The notes: generated by a model from the letters alone, not told the origin. Numbered from the stretch's first letter, positions 36,568-46,215 are shown. The stretch is 61,691 nt of DNA from Sphingopyxis sp. LK2115 (GCF_014595975.1 NZ_JABWGQ010000050.1:1-61691); one strand, 5' to 3'. Translations and numbers: made by a program.

Positions 36568-37491
36568 ATGATCGGCGATTTCGAGCAACAGCGGGTGACG
36601 CTTTCGACCGGCATCGAACTCGACGTGGTCGATATCGGGCCGCGCGACGCGCCCGCGCTGATCTTCCTCCACGGTTTTCCCGAATCGCATCGCACCTGGC
36701 GGCACCAGCTTCCCCATTTTGCGGGCCGCTTTCGCTGTATCGCGCCCGACCAGCGCGGTTATCGCGGGTCATCGAAGCCGCCGGAGGTCGACGCCTATAC
36801 CCCCGACAAGCTGATCGCCGACATTTTCGCTCTCGCCGACGCGCTCGGCGTCGACCGGTTCACGATCGTGGGACATGACTGGGGTGGAGCGATTGCGTGG
36901 GGTGTTGCGCTGGGCGGTCAGCCGGGCGGGCTCCACCCGGCGTGGGCGGGGCGGGTGACGCGGGCGGTGATCGCCAACGCGCCGCACCCCGCGATCTTTC
37001 AGCGCCTGCTTGCCACCAATGCCGAACAGCGCGCCGCGAGCCAGTATATCCGCATCTTTCGCGACCCCGCGAGCGATGCGATCATCGCCGACCACGGCAT
37101 TGCGGGCCTTCTGGCCCACGCCTTTGCGGGAAAGGTGCCGAGTGGCGGGTTGCAACCCGCCGACGAGATCGGCCGTTTGCTGAAGGACTGGGAGGATCGT
37201 GACGCCTGCCGCGCGATGGTCAACTGGTATCGCGCCTCGCCGCTGACCGTGCCCGCGATGGACGAACCCTATGCCGATCCGCCCGCGACGCCATTTCCCA
37301 CGCTTGATATCCCGACGCTGGTGATCTGGGCGCTCGACGATGTCGCGCTGCCGCCGTGCAATCTCGACGGCATGATCGAACTCGTCCCGGCGGTCACGAT
37401 CGTCAAGGTGCCCGATTGCGGGCATTTCGTGCCGTGGGATGCGCCCGACGCCGTCAATGCGGCGATCGATTCCTTCCTCGCGCAAGACTGA
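36568..37491 (+). CDS. Alpha/beta hydrolase, epoxide hydrolase-like
   Basis: A 307-aa enzyme of the soluble epoxide hydrolase/haloalkane dehalogenase branch. It has the oxyanion motif HGFPES, the nucleophile elbow VGHDWGGAIAW with catalytic Asp, an acid residue in VIWALDDVALP and catalytic His in DCGHFVPWDAP. The Asp nucleophile favours an epoxide hydrolase over an esterase. The ATG at 36568 is chosen since AAGGAG lies 8 bases before it; the ATG at 36562 is too close to that site. The substrate is unknown. Confidence 0.85.
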   Translation: MIGDFEQQRVTLSTGIELDVVDIGPRDAPALIFLHGFPESHRTWRHQLPHFAGRFRCIAPDQRGYRGSSKPPEVDAYTPDKLIADIFALADALGVDRFTIVGHDWGGAIAWGVALGGQPGGLHPAWAGRVTRAVIANAPHPAIFQRLLATNAEQRAASQYIRIFRDPASDAIIADHGIAGLLAHAFAGKVPSGGLQPADEIGRLLKDWEDRDACRAMVNWYRASPLTVPAMDEPYADPPATPFPTLDIPTLVIWALDDVALPPCNLDGMIELVPAVTIVKVPDCGHFVPWDAPDAVNAAIDSFLAQD

Positions 37492-37501
37492 GCGGATCGC
37501 C

Positions 37502-37536
37502 GAAAAAAATGGCGGGCGGCCCATGAGCCGCCCGCC
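37502..37536 (-). terminator. Hairpin with T-tract on the reverse strand
   Basis: GGCGGGCGGC at 37511-37520 and GCCGCCCGCC at 37527-37536 form a perfect 10-bp stem with a 6-base loop. Read on the reverse strand it is followed by ATTTTTTTCG, the classical intrinsic-terminator form. On the forward strand it lies 20 bases after the hydrolase stop but has no T-tract. No reverse-strand protein gene lies upstream, so either it works for the hydrolase in a weaker form or it ends an antisense or small RNA. Confidence 0.6.
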
Positions 37537-37661
37537 GTTGGGGGGGGTCTGTGCTTGCGTGTCTGGGGCACGCGAAATCATATTTTGCCACACGCAAAAT
37601 CACCCGGTTGCGACCAGGGCCGAAGACTTTGGGCGGGGCGAGTTAACCATATTATCGGCCG

Positions 37662-37699
37662 ATATGGCAGGCTTTCAGATTCTCCCATTCCTGCCATAT
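37662..37699. promoter_or_regulatory. Inverted repeat upstream of the AraC gene
   Basis: ATATGGCAGG (37662-37671) and its exact complement CCTGCCATAT (37690-37699) flank an 18-base spacer. A third degenerate half-site, CCTGTCAT, runs into the AraC start at 37701-37708. It is a likely autoregulatory site. The start codon has no clear ribosome binding site before it, so leaderless translation is possible. Confidence 0.55.
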
Positions 37700-37706
37700 T
37701 CCTGTC

Positions 37707-38495
37707 ATGGACGTTGGCGGACTCAGGGTTGCCTCGATCACCGACCGGATCGATGGCCCGTCAAGCTGGACAATCGAACGCGATGTCCACGCGCTCATCC
37801 TCTATGAGGCCGGAAGCTATCACTGGCTCGAAACCTGGCAGGACGGGCAATGCACGTCGCTTGGCGATCCCTTGCCGGGCGAGATGTGGTTGATCCCCGC
37901 AGGGTGCGTCTATCGCGCCGAAGCCAAGGGCGGCGGCGTGCGCTACATCGACATAGAAATCCCGCGCTCGCGGCTGACTGTCGCGCCGGGCACTCGCGCC
38001 CTCGCCGCGCATCACGATCGGGTGCTGGCGGCGCTGGGCCGCGCGCTCGCAGCCGGCGATGGCGCGGCGGCCGATCCCTTTGTCACCATCCTTCACGAAA
38101 CGCTGGCCGGAATGGCCAGCCGCTGCAACCCGCCCGCGATCGGCGATCGCATCAACCAGCTGATGCGTTTCATCCAGGCCCAGCTCGAAATGCCGCTGAC
38201 CGTCGAGGATATGGCGGCCGAGGCCGGCATGTCGGTCAACAGCCTGATCGTCCATTTCGCGCGCGCGACGGGGCGGACGCCCGCGCAATATGTGCTGCGC
38301 CAGCGACTGCGCCGCGCCTGCTGGTTCCTGATGAACCGCCCGCTGTCGATCGCCGAGATAGCCTTTGCCACCGGCTTTTCCAGCCACGCGCATCTGTGCG
38401 CAAGCTTTCGCCGCAAGCTGGGCATGTCGCCGGGCGAGTGGCGACGGCGGCATCGGTCGGCTGTCCTGCCCGACGTCGAAGGCGCGGCAGTTTGA
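37707..38495 (+). CDS. AraC-family transcriptional regulator
   Basis: A 262-aa protein with an N-terminal cupin-like sensing half (MWLIPAGCVYRAEAKGGGVRYIDIE) and two helix-turn-helix motifs at the C-terminus from about residue 160 (LTVEDMAAEAGMSVNSLIVHF and LSIAEIAFATGFSSHAHLCASFRRKLGMSPGEWRR). It probably regulates itself through the inverted repeat just upstream and perhaps the epoxide hydrolase-like gene before it. The inducer is unknown. Confidence 0.87.
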   Translation: MDVGGLRVASITDRIDGPSSWTIERDVHALILYEAGSYHWLETWQDGQCTSLGDPLPGEMWLIPAGCVYRAEAKGGGVRYIDIEIPRSRLTVAPGTRALAAHHDRVLAALGRALAAGDGAAADPFVTILHETLAGMASRCNPPAIGDRINQLMRFIQAQLEMPLTVEDMAAEAGMSVNSLIVHFARATGRTPAQYVLRQRLRRACWFLMNRPLSIAEIAFATGFSSHAHLCASFRRKLGMSPGEWRRRHRSAVLPDVEGAAV

Positions 38496-38535
38496 CCGGG
38501 CTGAAGAGGCACCGACCGACTGGTCGTTGTCGGCC

Positions 38536-38958
38536 CTAACTTTCCGGGCGGAGCAGGCAGCCGCTTGCCCCCGCATAGCGCGCGCTGCGCGATGCGAGCA
38601 GCGGGACGCTGCCGATGACCGTTTTCGTGTCGGGATCTTCGCTCAGCGACACCATCTCCATCCCCGGCTCGAAGTCGCTCTGACAGCTTTCCAGGCTGCG
38701 CCCCTGGACATAGCGGCATGAACAGCCGACGCGCGCGGCATAGGCGGCGCCGAGTTCGGCCCGCGCCCTGAACGCCGGGAATTGCCAGATCGCGAACCCG
38801 GCGAGCAGCACCCCGACGATCAGCACCCACGGCAGGCACCCGCCCCAGCGGCTCGGTTTTTTGCGTGGCGAAACCGGGCCGGGCGATGGTGGCGGTGCGG
38901 GCGGGGTCGTCGCGCCCGTTGATGGATCGGCGGGGTTGGTGCTATTCACCCGGCCCAT
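38536..38958 (-). CDS. Small membrane-anchored protein of unknown function
   Basis: A 140-aa protein I do not recognise. The first 40 residues are Pro/Ser-rich (PPAPPPSPGPVSPRKKPSRW), then one membrane segment (CLPWVLIVGVLLAGFAIW, about residues 41-58), then a periplasmic-side part with four Cys (CSCRYVQGRSLESC and CLL at the end), which may form disulfides. Its assigned ATG (38958-38956) overlaps the start of the divergent serine hydrolase; a GTG three codons later is an alternative. It was probably kept with that hydrolase. Confidence 0.65.
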   Translation of the reverse strand: MGRVNSTNPADPSTGATTPPAPPPSPGPVSPRKKPSRWGGCLPWVLIVGVLLAGFAIWQFPAFRARAELGAAYAARVGCSCRYVQGRSLESCQSDFEPGMEMVSLSEDPDTKTVIGSVPLLASRSARYAGASGCLLRPES

Positions 38959-40114
38959 GATGATGAAAAAACGGCTGCTGGCAAGTGCCGCCCTCGCGAT
39001 GCTTGGCGCCTGGTCGCTGACGCAGGCGGCGGGGCAGGGCAGCCTCGCCCCGGCAGCGCCCGCGCCGAAGTTCGGCCTTTCGCTCGACGATGTGGCGGCG
39101 GCCGACGCACCGCCCGCGCTTCCCCCCTTGCCCGCGGCCATCCGCGCCCGCGCCGACGCGCTGTTCTCCGATGCAGAGGCGGTGGGACAGACGCGCGCTC
39201 TGCTGGTGCTGCGCGATGGCGAGCCGATCTATGAACGCTATGCCGCCGGGTTCGGCCCCGACAGCAAGCTCATCAGCTGGTCAATGGCAAAGAGCATCAC
39301 CGCGGTGCTCACCGGCTTTCTGGTGGCCGACGGGCAATTGTCGCTCGACGGTCCGGCGCCAGTCGCGGCGTGGCAGCGCAGCGGCGATCCGCGCGGCGCG
39401 ATCACGCTCCGCCACCTGCTCCACATGTCGTCGGGCCTTGAACATGTCGAAAATGGCGATCCCGTCTGGGACGGCGACACGGTGGAGATGCTGTTCGGCG
39501 GAGGCGCCGACGACATGGCGGGTTTTGCCGAAGCCAAGCCCGCGGCGGCGCAGCCCGGCGAGGTGTTCAATTACAGCTCGGCGACGAGCATCATCCTCGC
39601 GGACATCATCGCCGACACGCTGACCCCGTCGGAAAGCCCCGACGCGCGGCGCGAGGCGATGCGCGACTTTATCGCCGGGCGGCTCGTCGAACCGCTCGGC
39701 ATGACCAGTCTGACGCCCGAATTCGATGCCAGGGGCACGATGATCGGCGGGTCGATCATGCACGCGGCCGCCCGCGACTATGCGCGGTTCGGCGAGTTTC
39801 TGCGCAACGACGGCGTCGTGGGCGGCCAACGGCTGCTTCCCGAAAGCTGGATCGACTTCATGCTGGCGCCGTCGGCGAACGATGCCGGCTATGGCGGGCA
39901 TATCTGGCTCAACCGCCGCCGTCCGGCGGGTGCCCAGCCCGCGCTCTGGCCCGATCGCGGCCCGAACGACCTGTTCGCCGCGATCGGCCATCAGGGGCAA
40001 TATATCATCGTTTCACCGTCGCAGCGCGTGACGATCGTGCGGCTGGGCGTCACCAGGGACGATCAGTTTCCGGCGCTGCGTCGCCATCTGGCCGATTTGA
40101 CCGCGGCGCTTTGA
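38957..40114 (+). CDS. Serine hydrolase, beta-lactamase/PBP4b family
   Basis: A 386-aa exported protein with a signal peptide (MMMKKRLLASAALAMLGAWSL, cleavage near residue 25). It has the S-x-x-K motif S109-M-A-K112 in ISWSMAKSITAVL, the Tyr of the second motif in VFNYSSAT (Y206-S-S), and HQG in IGHQGQYIIV in place of KTG. This is the pattern of the wide class C beta-lactamase-like family, which includes esterases and peptidases, so drug resistance should not be assumed. Three ATG codons in a row (38957, 38960, 38963) make the exact start uncertain. Confidence 0.85.
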   Translation: MMMKKRLLASAALAMLGAWSLTQAAGQGSLAPAAPAPKFGLSLDDVAAADAPPALPPLPAAIRARADALFSDAEAVGQTRALLVLRDGEPIYERYAAGFGPDSKLISWSMAKSITAVLTGFLVADGQLSLDGPAPVAAWQRSGDPRGAITLRHLLHMSSGLEHVENGDPVWDGDTVEMLFGGGADDMAGFAEAKPAAAQPGEVFNYSSATSIILADIIADTLTPSESPDARREAMRDFIAGRLVEPLGMTSLTPEFDARGTMIGGSIMHAAARDYARFGEFLRNDGVVGGQRLLPESWIDFMLAPSANDAGYGGHIWLNRRRPAGAQPALWPDRGPNDLFAAIGHQGQYIIVSPSQRVTIVRLGVTRDDQFPALRRHLADLTAAL

Positions 40115-40249
40115 GCCGGTTCGGCAAGGGTCGCCGGTTTCGGCCGGAAGCGGTCATAACCCAAAAGAAAGCCCATCCTTCTCAAGCGAGGGGGTAAACG
40201 GCCGCTACGACATCTCGCCGCCCCAAGGCCGACTCGGCTCGCCCGTTGA

Positions 40250-41071
40250 CTAAAGCAGAAAATCGCCCACCAGCGTGGTGACGCAATGGCCCGTCAGTTC
40301 GACCATGTCGCCGTCGAGGCGGCAGCCGACGTGGCCGCCGCGCGCGCTTGCCTGACAGGCGGCAAAGGCATCGCGGCCCAGCCGCGCCGTCCAATAGGGG
40401 GTGAGCACGCTGTGCGCCGATCCGGTGACCGGGTCTTCGTCGATCCCGGCGCCGGGCGCAAAGACACGGCTGACGACGTCGGCGCCCGACGGGTCGCCGG
40501 CGCCCGGTGCGGTCGCGATATACAGGATGTCGCTGCCCTCGCTCAACGCGCGAAAGTCGGGCTTGAGCGCACGCACGCTCGCCGCGTCGGGATAGACGAT
40601 CAGCGCATATCCGTTCGCGTGCCACAGCGTTTCGACCGGTTGCCCGCACAGCGCGCGGACGATGTCGGGCATCGCCCTGGGCAGGGGCGGATAGGCGGGC
40701 AGCGCCATCCGATAACCCTCATCCTCACCGTTGCGCGCGACCCGCAAGATGCCGGCCTTGCGCGTGCGAAAACGCATGTCGCTGCGCCACTGCGCCGCTG
40801 ACAGCAGCACATGCCCGCTCGCCAGCGTCGCATGGCCGCACAGCGCAACCTCGACCGTCGGGGTGAACCAACGCAGCTCATAATCGGCCTCGCCGCTTTC
40901 ATCGGGCACGAGGAATGCGGTTTCCGACAGATTATTTTCGGCCGCGATCGCCAGCAGCGTCGCATCGTCGAGCCATTCGTCGAGCGGCATCACGGCGGCC
41001 GGATTGCCCGTGAAGGGACGGTCGGCAAAGGCATCGACGCGACTGATCGCAAGGCGGCGCGGTGCGCTCAT
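40250..41071 (-). CDS. PhzF-family isomerase-like protein
   Basis: A 273-aa protein of the PhzF/YddE family, which has a diaminopimelate-epimerase fold. Marks are [14 protein letters not shown] at the N-terminus, the catalytic Glu in [36 protein letters not shown], and the late [27 protein letters not shown]. No phenazine genes are near, so a housekeeping isomerase role is more likely. Its ATG overlaps the pdxH stop by 4 bases. Confidence 0.9.
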   Translation of the reverse strand: MSAPRRLAISRVDAFADRPFTGNPAAVMPLDEWLDDATLLAIAAENNLSETAFLVPDESGEADYELRWFTPTVEVALCGHATLASGHVLLSAAQWRSDMRFRTRKAGILRVARNGEDEGYRMALPAYPPLPRAMPDIVRALCGQPVETLWHANGYALIVYPDAASVRALKPDFRALSEGSDILYIATAPGAGDPSGADVVSRVFAPGAGIDEDPVTGSAHSVLTPYWTARLGRDAFAACQASARGGHVGCRLDGDMVELTGHCVTTLVGDFLL

Positions 41072-41658
41072 GGGTATAGATATCCCTTCGTCCAGCCATC
41101 GCCGGTGCGCTCGAACAGGGTGCGTTCGTGGAGCCGGTGGGCACGGTCCTGCCAGAACTCGATGCGTTGGGGCGTCACGCGCCAGCCTGACCAGCGTGGC
41201 GGGCGCGGCACGTCCTGCCCCGCAAAGCGCGCCTGCATTTCGGCAAAGCGCGCCTCGAAGGTCGCGCGGCTGTCCAGCGGGCGCGACTGGTCGCTCGCCC
41301 AGGCGCCGAGCTGGCTGTCGCGGCTGCGCGTCGCGAAATAGGCGTCGGCGGTGGCGTCGTCGACCGGTGTGGCGCTTCCTTCGATGCGAATCTGGCGGCG
41401 CAGCGATTTCCAGTGGAACAACAGCGCGACATGCGGGTTCGCGGCCAGTTCGCCGCCCTTGCGGCTGTCAAGGTTGGTGTAGAAGACGAAACCGTCGGGC
41501 CCATGCCCTTTCAGCAGCACCATGCGCAGCGAAGGGCGCCCGTCGGGTGTCGTCGTCGCGAGCGCCATCGCATTGGAATCATTTGACTCGCTTGCTCGCG
41601 CTTCGGCGAACCAGTTGTCGAACAGGGCCAGGGGATCGTCGATCATGCACGCGGTCAT
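41068..41658 (-). CDS. pdxH: Pyridoxamine 5'-phosphate oxidase
   Basis: A 196-aa FMN enzyme that oxidises pyridoxine or pyridoxamine 5'-phosphate to pyridoxal 5'-phosphate. Conserved parts are [55 protein letters not shown], the SDQSRPL region and the C-terminal [14 protein letters not shown]...LYP. The ATG at 41658 (MTACMIDD) is taken; another at 41646 gives nearly the same protein. It is divergent from the J-protein gene. Confidence 0.94.
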   Translation of the reverse strand: MTACMIDDPLALFDNWFAEARASESNDSNAMALATTTPDGRPSLRMVLLKGHGPDGFVFYTNLDSRKGGELAANPHVALLFHWKSLRRQIRIEGSATPVDDATADAYFATRSRDSQLGAWASDQSRPLDSRATFEARFAEMQARFAGQDVPRPPRWSGWRVTPQRIEFWQDRAHRLHERTLFERTGDGWTKGYLYP

Positions 41659-41778
41659 AATGCGCAGAACGCGCATGGTCGAGCGACATGTGCGGAACTT
41701 GATCGCCGCGGCCCGCATTCCCACATCGCCGCGCAATGGGCCTTCACGGCCAGTCGTTAATCAGGCTACAGGAGCAAG

Positions 41779-42696
41779 ATGGCCGATCCCTATTCCACCC
41801 TTGGTGTTACGAAAAGCGCGAGCGAAGCCGAGATCAAGTCTGCCTATCGCAAGCTTGCCAAGGAATTGCACCCCGACAGGAACAAGGACAATCCGAAGGC
41901 GTCGGAACGCTTTTCCGACGTGACCAAGGCCTATGACCTGCTTTCGGACAAGGCGAAGCGTGCGCAATATGACCGCGGCGAGATTGACGCCGACGGCAAT
42001 CCGGCCATGCCCTTCGGCTATGGGGGCGGCGGTTTTCGGGGCGATCCGCGCGCACAGGGCGGGTTTTCCGGTTTCGGCAATGACGGCGCCGATTTCGGCG
42101 ATATTTTTGAAGGTCTGTTCGGCGGACGCGGCAGCGGGCCTTTCGGCGGGTTCGGCGGGCGCAGCGCACCGCCGCCCAAAGGAGCCAACATCCCCTATCG
42201 CCTGTCGGTGTCCTTCGTCGACGCGGCGACACAGGCGCCGCAGCGGATCACACTGGCCGACGGCAGTACGATCGACCTCAAACTGCCCGCCGGGGTCGAA
42301 ACCGGAACGCAGATGCGCCTGGCCGGCAAGGGTCAGCCGGGACCGGGTGGCAACGGCGACGCGATCGTGACGATCACGGTCAAGGACCACCCCTTTTTCG
42401 TGCGCGACGGCGCCAACATCCGGCTCGACCTGCCCGTCACGCTGGCCGAAGCAGTGAAGGGCGCGAAGGTGAAGGTGCCGACGGTCGACGGCCCGGTGAT
42501 GCTGTCGATCCCCGCGGGTTCCTCGTCGGGCAAGGTCATGCGGCTCAAGGGCAAGGGGTTCAGCCAGAAGGGCGGCGGCCGCGGCGACCAGCTGGTGCGG
42601 ATCATGGTCGACCTGCCCGCCGACGACGCTGCGCTGGTCAAGCTGCTGGGCGAATGGCACGATCCGCGCAACGTGCGGGCGGACCTCGGCGTGTGA
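41779..42696 (+). CDS. J-domain co-chaperone (CbpA-like, no zinc finger)
   Basis: A 305-aa DnaJ-class protein. The J domain (residues 3-70) has the HPD motif in LAKELHPDRNK. A Gly/Phe-rich linker follows (FGYGGGGFRG to FGGFGGRSA), then two beta-sandwich substrate-binding domains (IDLKLPAGVETGTQMRLAGKG and LSIPAGSSSGKVMRLKGKGF). The Cys-rich zinc region of DnaJ is missing, so it is of the CbpA type. It probably delivers substrates to DnaK. Confidence 0.93.
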   Translation: MADPYSTLGVTKSASEAEIKSAYRKLAKELHPDRNKDNPKASERFSDVTKAYDLLSDKAKRAQYDRGEIDADGNPAMPFGYGGGGFRGDPRAQGGFSGFGNDGADFGDIFEGLFGGRGSGPFGGFGGRSAPPPKGANIPYRLSVSFVDAATQAPQRITLADGSTIDLKLPAGVETGTQMRLAGKGQPGPGGNGDAIVTITVKDHPFFVRDGANIRLDLPVTLAEAVKGAKVKVPTVDGPVMLSIPAGSSSGKVMRLKGKGFSQKGGGRGDQLVRIMVDLPADDAALVKLLGEWHDPRNVRADLGV

Positions 42697-42699
42697 CGC

Positions 42700-43767
42700 G
42701 TGGCTGAGGTCAGGGATAACGGACGCGCGGCGGCGCTGGAGCGCGAGGTTGCCGACGAGGTCGGCAAGGAGTTTCTGGCCGAAGGCCATTCGCCCGAATC
42801 GCCCGAAGCGCGCGCCGAGCAGGCGAAACGCGTCCATCTGCGCGCGCGGGCGCTGGGGGTTATAGAGCGCGGGCGCGAACAGCTTGGCCCCGGCACGCGC
42901 GCCTATCGGATCGTGCGCCGCGTCGTCGTCGGCACCTATACCGACGGCTTCATCCACGCGGGCAACCTGGCCTATCTGGCGCTGATCGCGCTCTTTCCCT
43001 TTTTCATCCTGCTCGCCGCCGCGCTCAGCCTGTTCGGCGGCAGCGTCGGCGGCGAGCGCGCGGTCGAAGCGGTTTTCTCGACGATGCCGCCGACCGTCGC
43101 CAAGGCCTTGGCCGGTCCGATCCGCGAAGTGATGACCGCGCGCACGGGCATCTTCCTGTGGCTCGGCGCGCTCGTCGCGCTGTGGACCGTCGGCAGCCTG
43201 ATCGAAACGGTGCGCGACATTCTGCGGCGTGCCTATGGCACGCATTTCAGCAAGGGGTTTTTCCATTACCGCCTGCTGTCGATCGGCATCATCACCGGCG
43301 CCGTCGTGCTGATGCTGCTGTCGTTCAGCATGCAGGTGCTGATCGTCGGGGTCGAGCAGTTCGTGACCCGCGTGCTGCCCGAACAATATCAGGACTGGGG
43401 CGTCGTGCTCATTTCGCGCGCCGTCTCCGGTCTGGGGCTGTTCGTCGCGATTTACCTGCTCTTCTACAGCCTGACACCGTCGAAATATCGCCGACTGAAG
43501 CGTTGCCCCAAATGGCCGGGGGCGCTGTTCACGACCCTATGGTGGATCGGCGTCACGCTGGCGCTGCCGCCCTTGCTCGCCGGCCTGCTCAGCTATGATG
43601 CGACCTATGGCAGTCTTGCAGGGGTGATGGTCGCGCTGTTCTTTTTCTACCTCGTCGGATTGGGTATGGTGATGGGCGCCGAACTCAACGCCGCGCTCGT
43701 CGAGGTTGAGGATTTGGGCCATGACGCTATGGGGCGCGTGGACGACGTGACAGTCGACGACAAATAA
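42700..43767 (+). CDS. YihY/virulence factor BrkB family membrane protein
   Basis: A 355-aa inner-membrane protein with six hydrophobic segments and a charged N-terminal extension of about 85 residues. Family marks are AYLALIALFPFFILLAAALSLFG, FLWLGALVALWTVGSLIETVRDILRRAYG, FYSLTPSKYRRLKRCPKWPGALFTTLWW and YLVGLGMVMGAELNAAL. The start is GTG at 42700, three bases after the J-protein stop. Its function is not settled in any organism. It sits in a run with fabI and aroC. Confidence 0.9.
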   Translation: MAEVRDNGRAAALEREVADEVGKEFLAEGHSPESPEARAEQAKRVHLRARALGVIERGREQLGPGTRAYRIVRRVVVGTYTDGFIHAGNLAYLALIALFPFFILLAAALSLFGGSVGGERAVEAVFSTMPPTVAKALAGPIREVMTARTGIFLWLGALVALWTVGSLIETVRDILRRAYGTHFSKGFFHYRLLSIGIITGAVVLMLLSFSMQVLIVGVEQFVTRVLPEQYQDWGVVLISRAVSGLGLFVAIYLLFYSLTPSKYRRLKRCPKWPGALFTTLWWIGVTLALPPLLAGLLSYDATYGSLAGVMVALFFFYLVGLGMVMGAELNAALVEVEDLGHDAMGRVDDVTVDDK

Positions 43768-43784
43768 GGCCGGAGAATATGGAA

Positions 43785-44612
43785 ATGACGGGTCTGATGA
43801 AGGGCAAGCGCGGGCTGATCATGGGGCTTGCGAACGACAAGTCGCTCGCCTGGGGCATTGCAAAGGCGCTTCACGCGCATGGCGCGGAGCTTGCGATCTC
43901 CTATCAGGGGGACGTGATGCTGAAGCGCGTCAAGCCGCTTGCCGACCAGCTCGGTTGCGATTTCCTGATCGATTGCGACGTTGCCGACATGGACAATCTG
44001 GACGCGGCCTTCGCGACGCTCGGCGCGCGCTGGCCGACGATCGACTTTGTGGTCCACGCGATCGGTTATACGAACAAGGAAGCGCTGCGCGGCAAATATG
44101 CCGATGTGACACTTGACGACTTCCTGATGACGATGAACATCAGCGTCTACAGCTTTACCGCGGTTGCCCAGCGCGCGACGGCGATGATGACGCCATTCGA
44201 TCCCGAAACGGGCAAGGGCGGCGGGTCGCTGCTGACCCTCAGCTACTATGGCGCCGAAAAGGTCATCCCGCATTACAACGTCATGGGCGTCGCCAAATCG
44301 GCGCTCGAAACCAGCGTCAAATATCTCGCCAATGATTATGGTCCGCAGGGGGTGCGCGTGAACGCGATCTCGGCAGGGCCGATCAAGACGCTCGCCGCAT
44401 CGGGCATCGGTGATTTCCGCCTGATCCTGAAATGGAATGAATATAACGCCCCGCTGCGCCGCAACGTGACGATCGACGATGTCGGCGGTTCGGCGCTCTA
44501 TCTGCTCAGCGATCTGGCGAGCGGTGTGACGGGCGAAACGCACCATGTCGATGCGGGTTACCACACTATCGGCATGAAGCAGGAAGACGCGCCGGATATT
44601 GCGCTTGCCTGA
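43785..44612 (+). CDS. fabI: Enoyl-[acyl-carrier-protein] reductase
   Basis: A 275-aa NADH-dependent enoyl-ACP reductase, the last step of each fatty-acid elongation round and the target of triclosan. It has the nucleotide-binding start GLIMGLANDKSLAWGIA and the catalytic Tyr/Lys region SYYGAEKVIPHYNVMGVAKSALE, followed by VRVNAISAGPIKTLAASGI. The ATG at 43785 (MTGLMKGKRG) is preferred to one at 43779, since GGAG at 43772-43775 is 9 bases from the former and only 3 from the latter. Confidence 0.95.
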   Translation: MTGLMKGKRGLIMGLANDKSLAWGIAKALHAHGAELAISYQGDVMLKRVKPLADQLGCDFLIDCDVADMDNLDAAFATLGARWPTIDFVVHAIGYTNKEALRGKYADVTLDDFLMTMNISVYSFTAVAQRATAMMTPFDPETGKGGGSLLTLSYYGAEKVIPHYNVMGVAKSALETSVKYLANDYGPQGVRVNAISAGPIKTLAASGIGDFRLILKWNEYNAPLRRNVTIDDVGGSALYLLSDLASGVTGETHHVDAGYHTIGMKQEDAPDIALA

Positions 44613-45135
44613 TGGCCTTGCCGTCCGCGCGGCGGGCGCAGAAGATGCCGATGCCATCGATGCGGTCATCCGCGCCGCCTTTGCCGGAACCCAATATGGG
44701 TATCAGGGCGAGGGCGAACTGGTGCGGATGATCGAGGCGGATGGCGATGCGCTGGTGTCGCTCGTCGCCGAACAGGGCGGCGAAATCGTCGGCCATGTGC
44801 TGTTCAGCCGGATGGCTGTGAACGCCGACGGCCGCACCGTTGCGGCAGCGGGCCTTGCGCCCGTTTCGGTTACGCCTGCGCGGCAGGGGCGGGGCATCGG
44901 CGACGCCTTGATCCGCGCGGGGCTCGATGCGCTCCGCGAACAGGGTGTCGTGATGAGCTTCGTGCTTGGCCATGCGGACTATTATTCACGCTTGGGCTAT
45001 TCGCCCGGACTGGCGGCGCGTTTCGTTTCACCCTTTTCAGGCCCGCATTTCATGGCGATGATGCTGGACAGCGCCGCCGAATGGCCGCAAGGCGGCCGGG
45101 CGGATTATGCGCCGGCATTCGGCCGGTTGGGGTAA
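44599..45135 (+). CDS. GNAT-family N-acetyltransferase
   Basis: A 178-aa acetyltransferase with the acetyl-CoA binding motif A in LAPVSVTPARQGRGIGDALIRAGLDAL and the late VLGHADYYSRLGYSPG segment seen in YhbS-like proteins. The start is a TTG at 44599, inside the end of fabI (14-base overlap); a TTG at 44607 cannot be excluded. The acceptor substrate is unknown. The genes on either side are tightly spaced, so it is probably co-expressed with fabI and aroC. Confidence 0.82.
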   Translation: MRLPDGLAVRAAGAEDADAIDAVIRAAFAGTQYGYQGEGELVRMIEADGDALVSLVAEQGGEIVGHVLFSRMAVNADGRTVAAAGLAPVSVTPARQGRGIGDALIRAGLDALREQGVVMSFVLGHADYYSRLGYSPGLAARFVSPFSGPHFMAMMLDSAAEWPQGGRADYAPAFGRLG

Positions 45136-45138
45136 GCG

Positions 45139-46215
45139 ATGAGTTTCAACAGCTTCGGACGCGTTCTTCGCTTCACGACCTGGGGGGAGAGTCACGGCCC
45201 CGCACTCGGTGCTGTGGTTGATGGCTGTCCGCCCCGCCTGTCCTTGTCCGAGGCCGACATCCAGCCCTTTCTCGACAAGCGCCGTCCGGGCCAGTCGCGT
45301 CACACGACCCAGCGACAGGAACCCGACCAGGTGCGCATCCTGTCGGGGGTGTTCGAGGGCAAGACGACGGGCACGCCGATCAGCCTGATGATCGAGAATG
45401 TCGACCAGCGATCAAAGGATTATGGCGAGATTGCTGAGGCCTATCGCCCTGGCCACGCCGATTATGCCTATGACGCCAAATATGGCATCCGCGATTATCG
45501 CGGCGGCGGGCGGTCGAGCGCGCGCGAGACCGCGGCGCGCGTCGCCGCGGGCGCCGTGGCGCGGCTGGTGATCCCAGAGGTTCAGATTCACGCCTGGGTC
45601 GCCGAAATCGGCGGCGATGCGATCAACCCTGAAAACTTTGACCTTGAAGAAATCGACCGCAATCCCTTTTTCTGTCCCGATCCGGCCGCGGCGCAGCGCT
45701 GGCAAGCGCTGATGGATGCAGCGCGCAAGGCGGGCAGTTCGCTGGGCGCGGTCGTCGAATGTGCGGCGAGCGGCGTTCCCGCCGGGTGGGGGGCGCCCAT
45801 CTATGCCAAGCTCGACAGCGACCTTGCCGCCGCGATGATGGGCATCAACGCGGTGAAGGGGGTCGAGATCGGTGCGGGTTTCCACGCCGCGCGGCTTCGC
45901 GGCGAGGAGAATGCCGACCCGATGCGGCCCGCGACCGACGGCAGCAACCGCCCCGATTTCCTGTCAAACAATGCCGGCGGCGTCGCGGGTGGCATTTCGA
46001 CCGGCCAGCCCGTCGTCGTGCGCGTCGCCTTCAAGCCGACCAGTTCGATCCTCACCCCCGTGCCCACGGTGAACAAGGCGGGCGAGGCGACCGACATCGT
46101 GACCAAGGGCCGCCACGACCCCTGCGTCGGCATCCGCGGCGCGCCGGTGGTCGAGGCGATGATGGCGCTGGTGCTCGCCGACCACAAGCTGCTCCACCGG
46201 GCGCAGTGCGGATAG
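45139..46215 (+). CDS. aroC: Chorismate synthase
   Basis: A 358-aa enzyme that forms chorismate from 5-enolpyruvylshikimate 3-phosphate with reduced FMN, ending the shikimate pathway. Signatures present are [67 protein letters not shown] and the C-terminal [19 protein letters not shown] and [19 protein letters not shown]. Length is normal. It starts 4 bases after the GNAT gene. Confidence 0.97.
   Translation: MSFNSFGRVLRFTTWGESHGPALGAVVDGCPPRLSLSEADIQPFLDKRRPGQSRHTTQRQEPDQVRILSGVFEGKTTGTPISLMIENVDQRSKDYGEIAEAYRPGHADYAYDAKYGIRDYRGGGRSSARETAARVAAGAVARLVIPEVQIHAWVAEIGGDAINPENFDLEEIDRNPFFCPDPAAAQRWQALMDAARKAGSSLGAVVECAASGVPAGWGAPIYAKLDSDLAAAMMGINAVKGVEIGAGFHAARLRGEENADPMRPATDGSNRPDFLSNNAGGVAGGISTGQPVVVRVAFKPTSSILTPVPTVNKAGEATDIVTKGRHDPCVGIRGAPVVEAMMALVLADHKLLHRAQCG

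Noticed and set aside
38957..40114. Calling the serine hydrolase a beta-lactamase resistance gene.
   Set aside because: The family motif set SxxK/YxS/HxG is shared by many esterases and peptidases; there is no evidence for drug hydrolysis.
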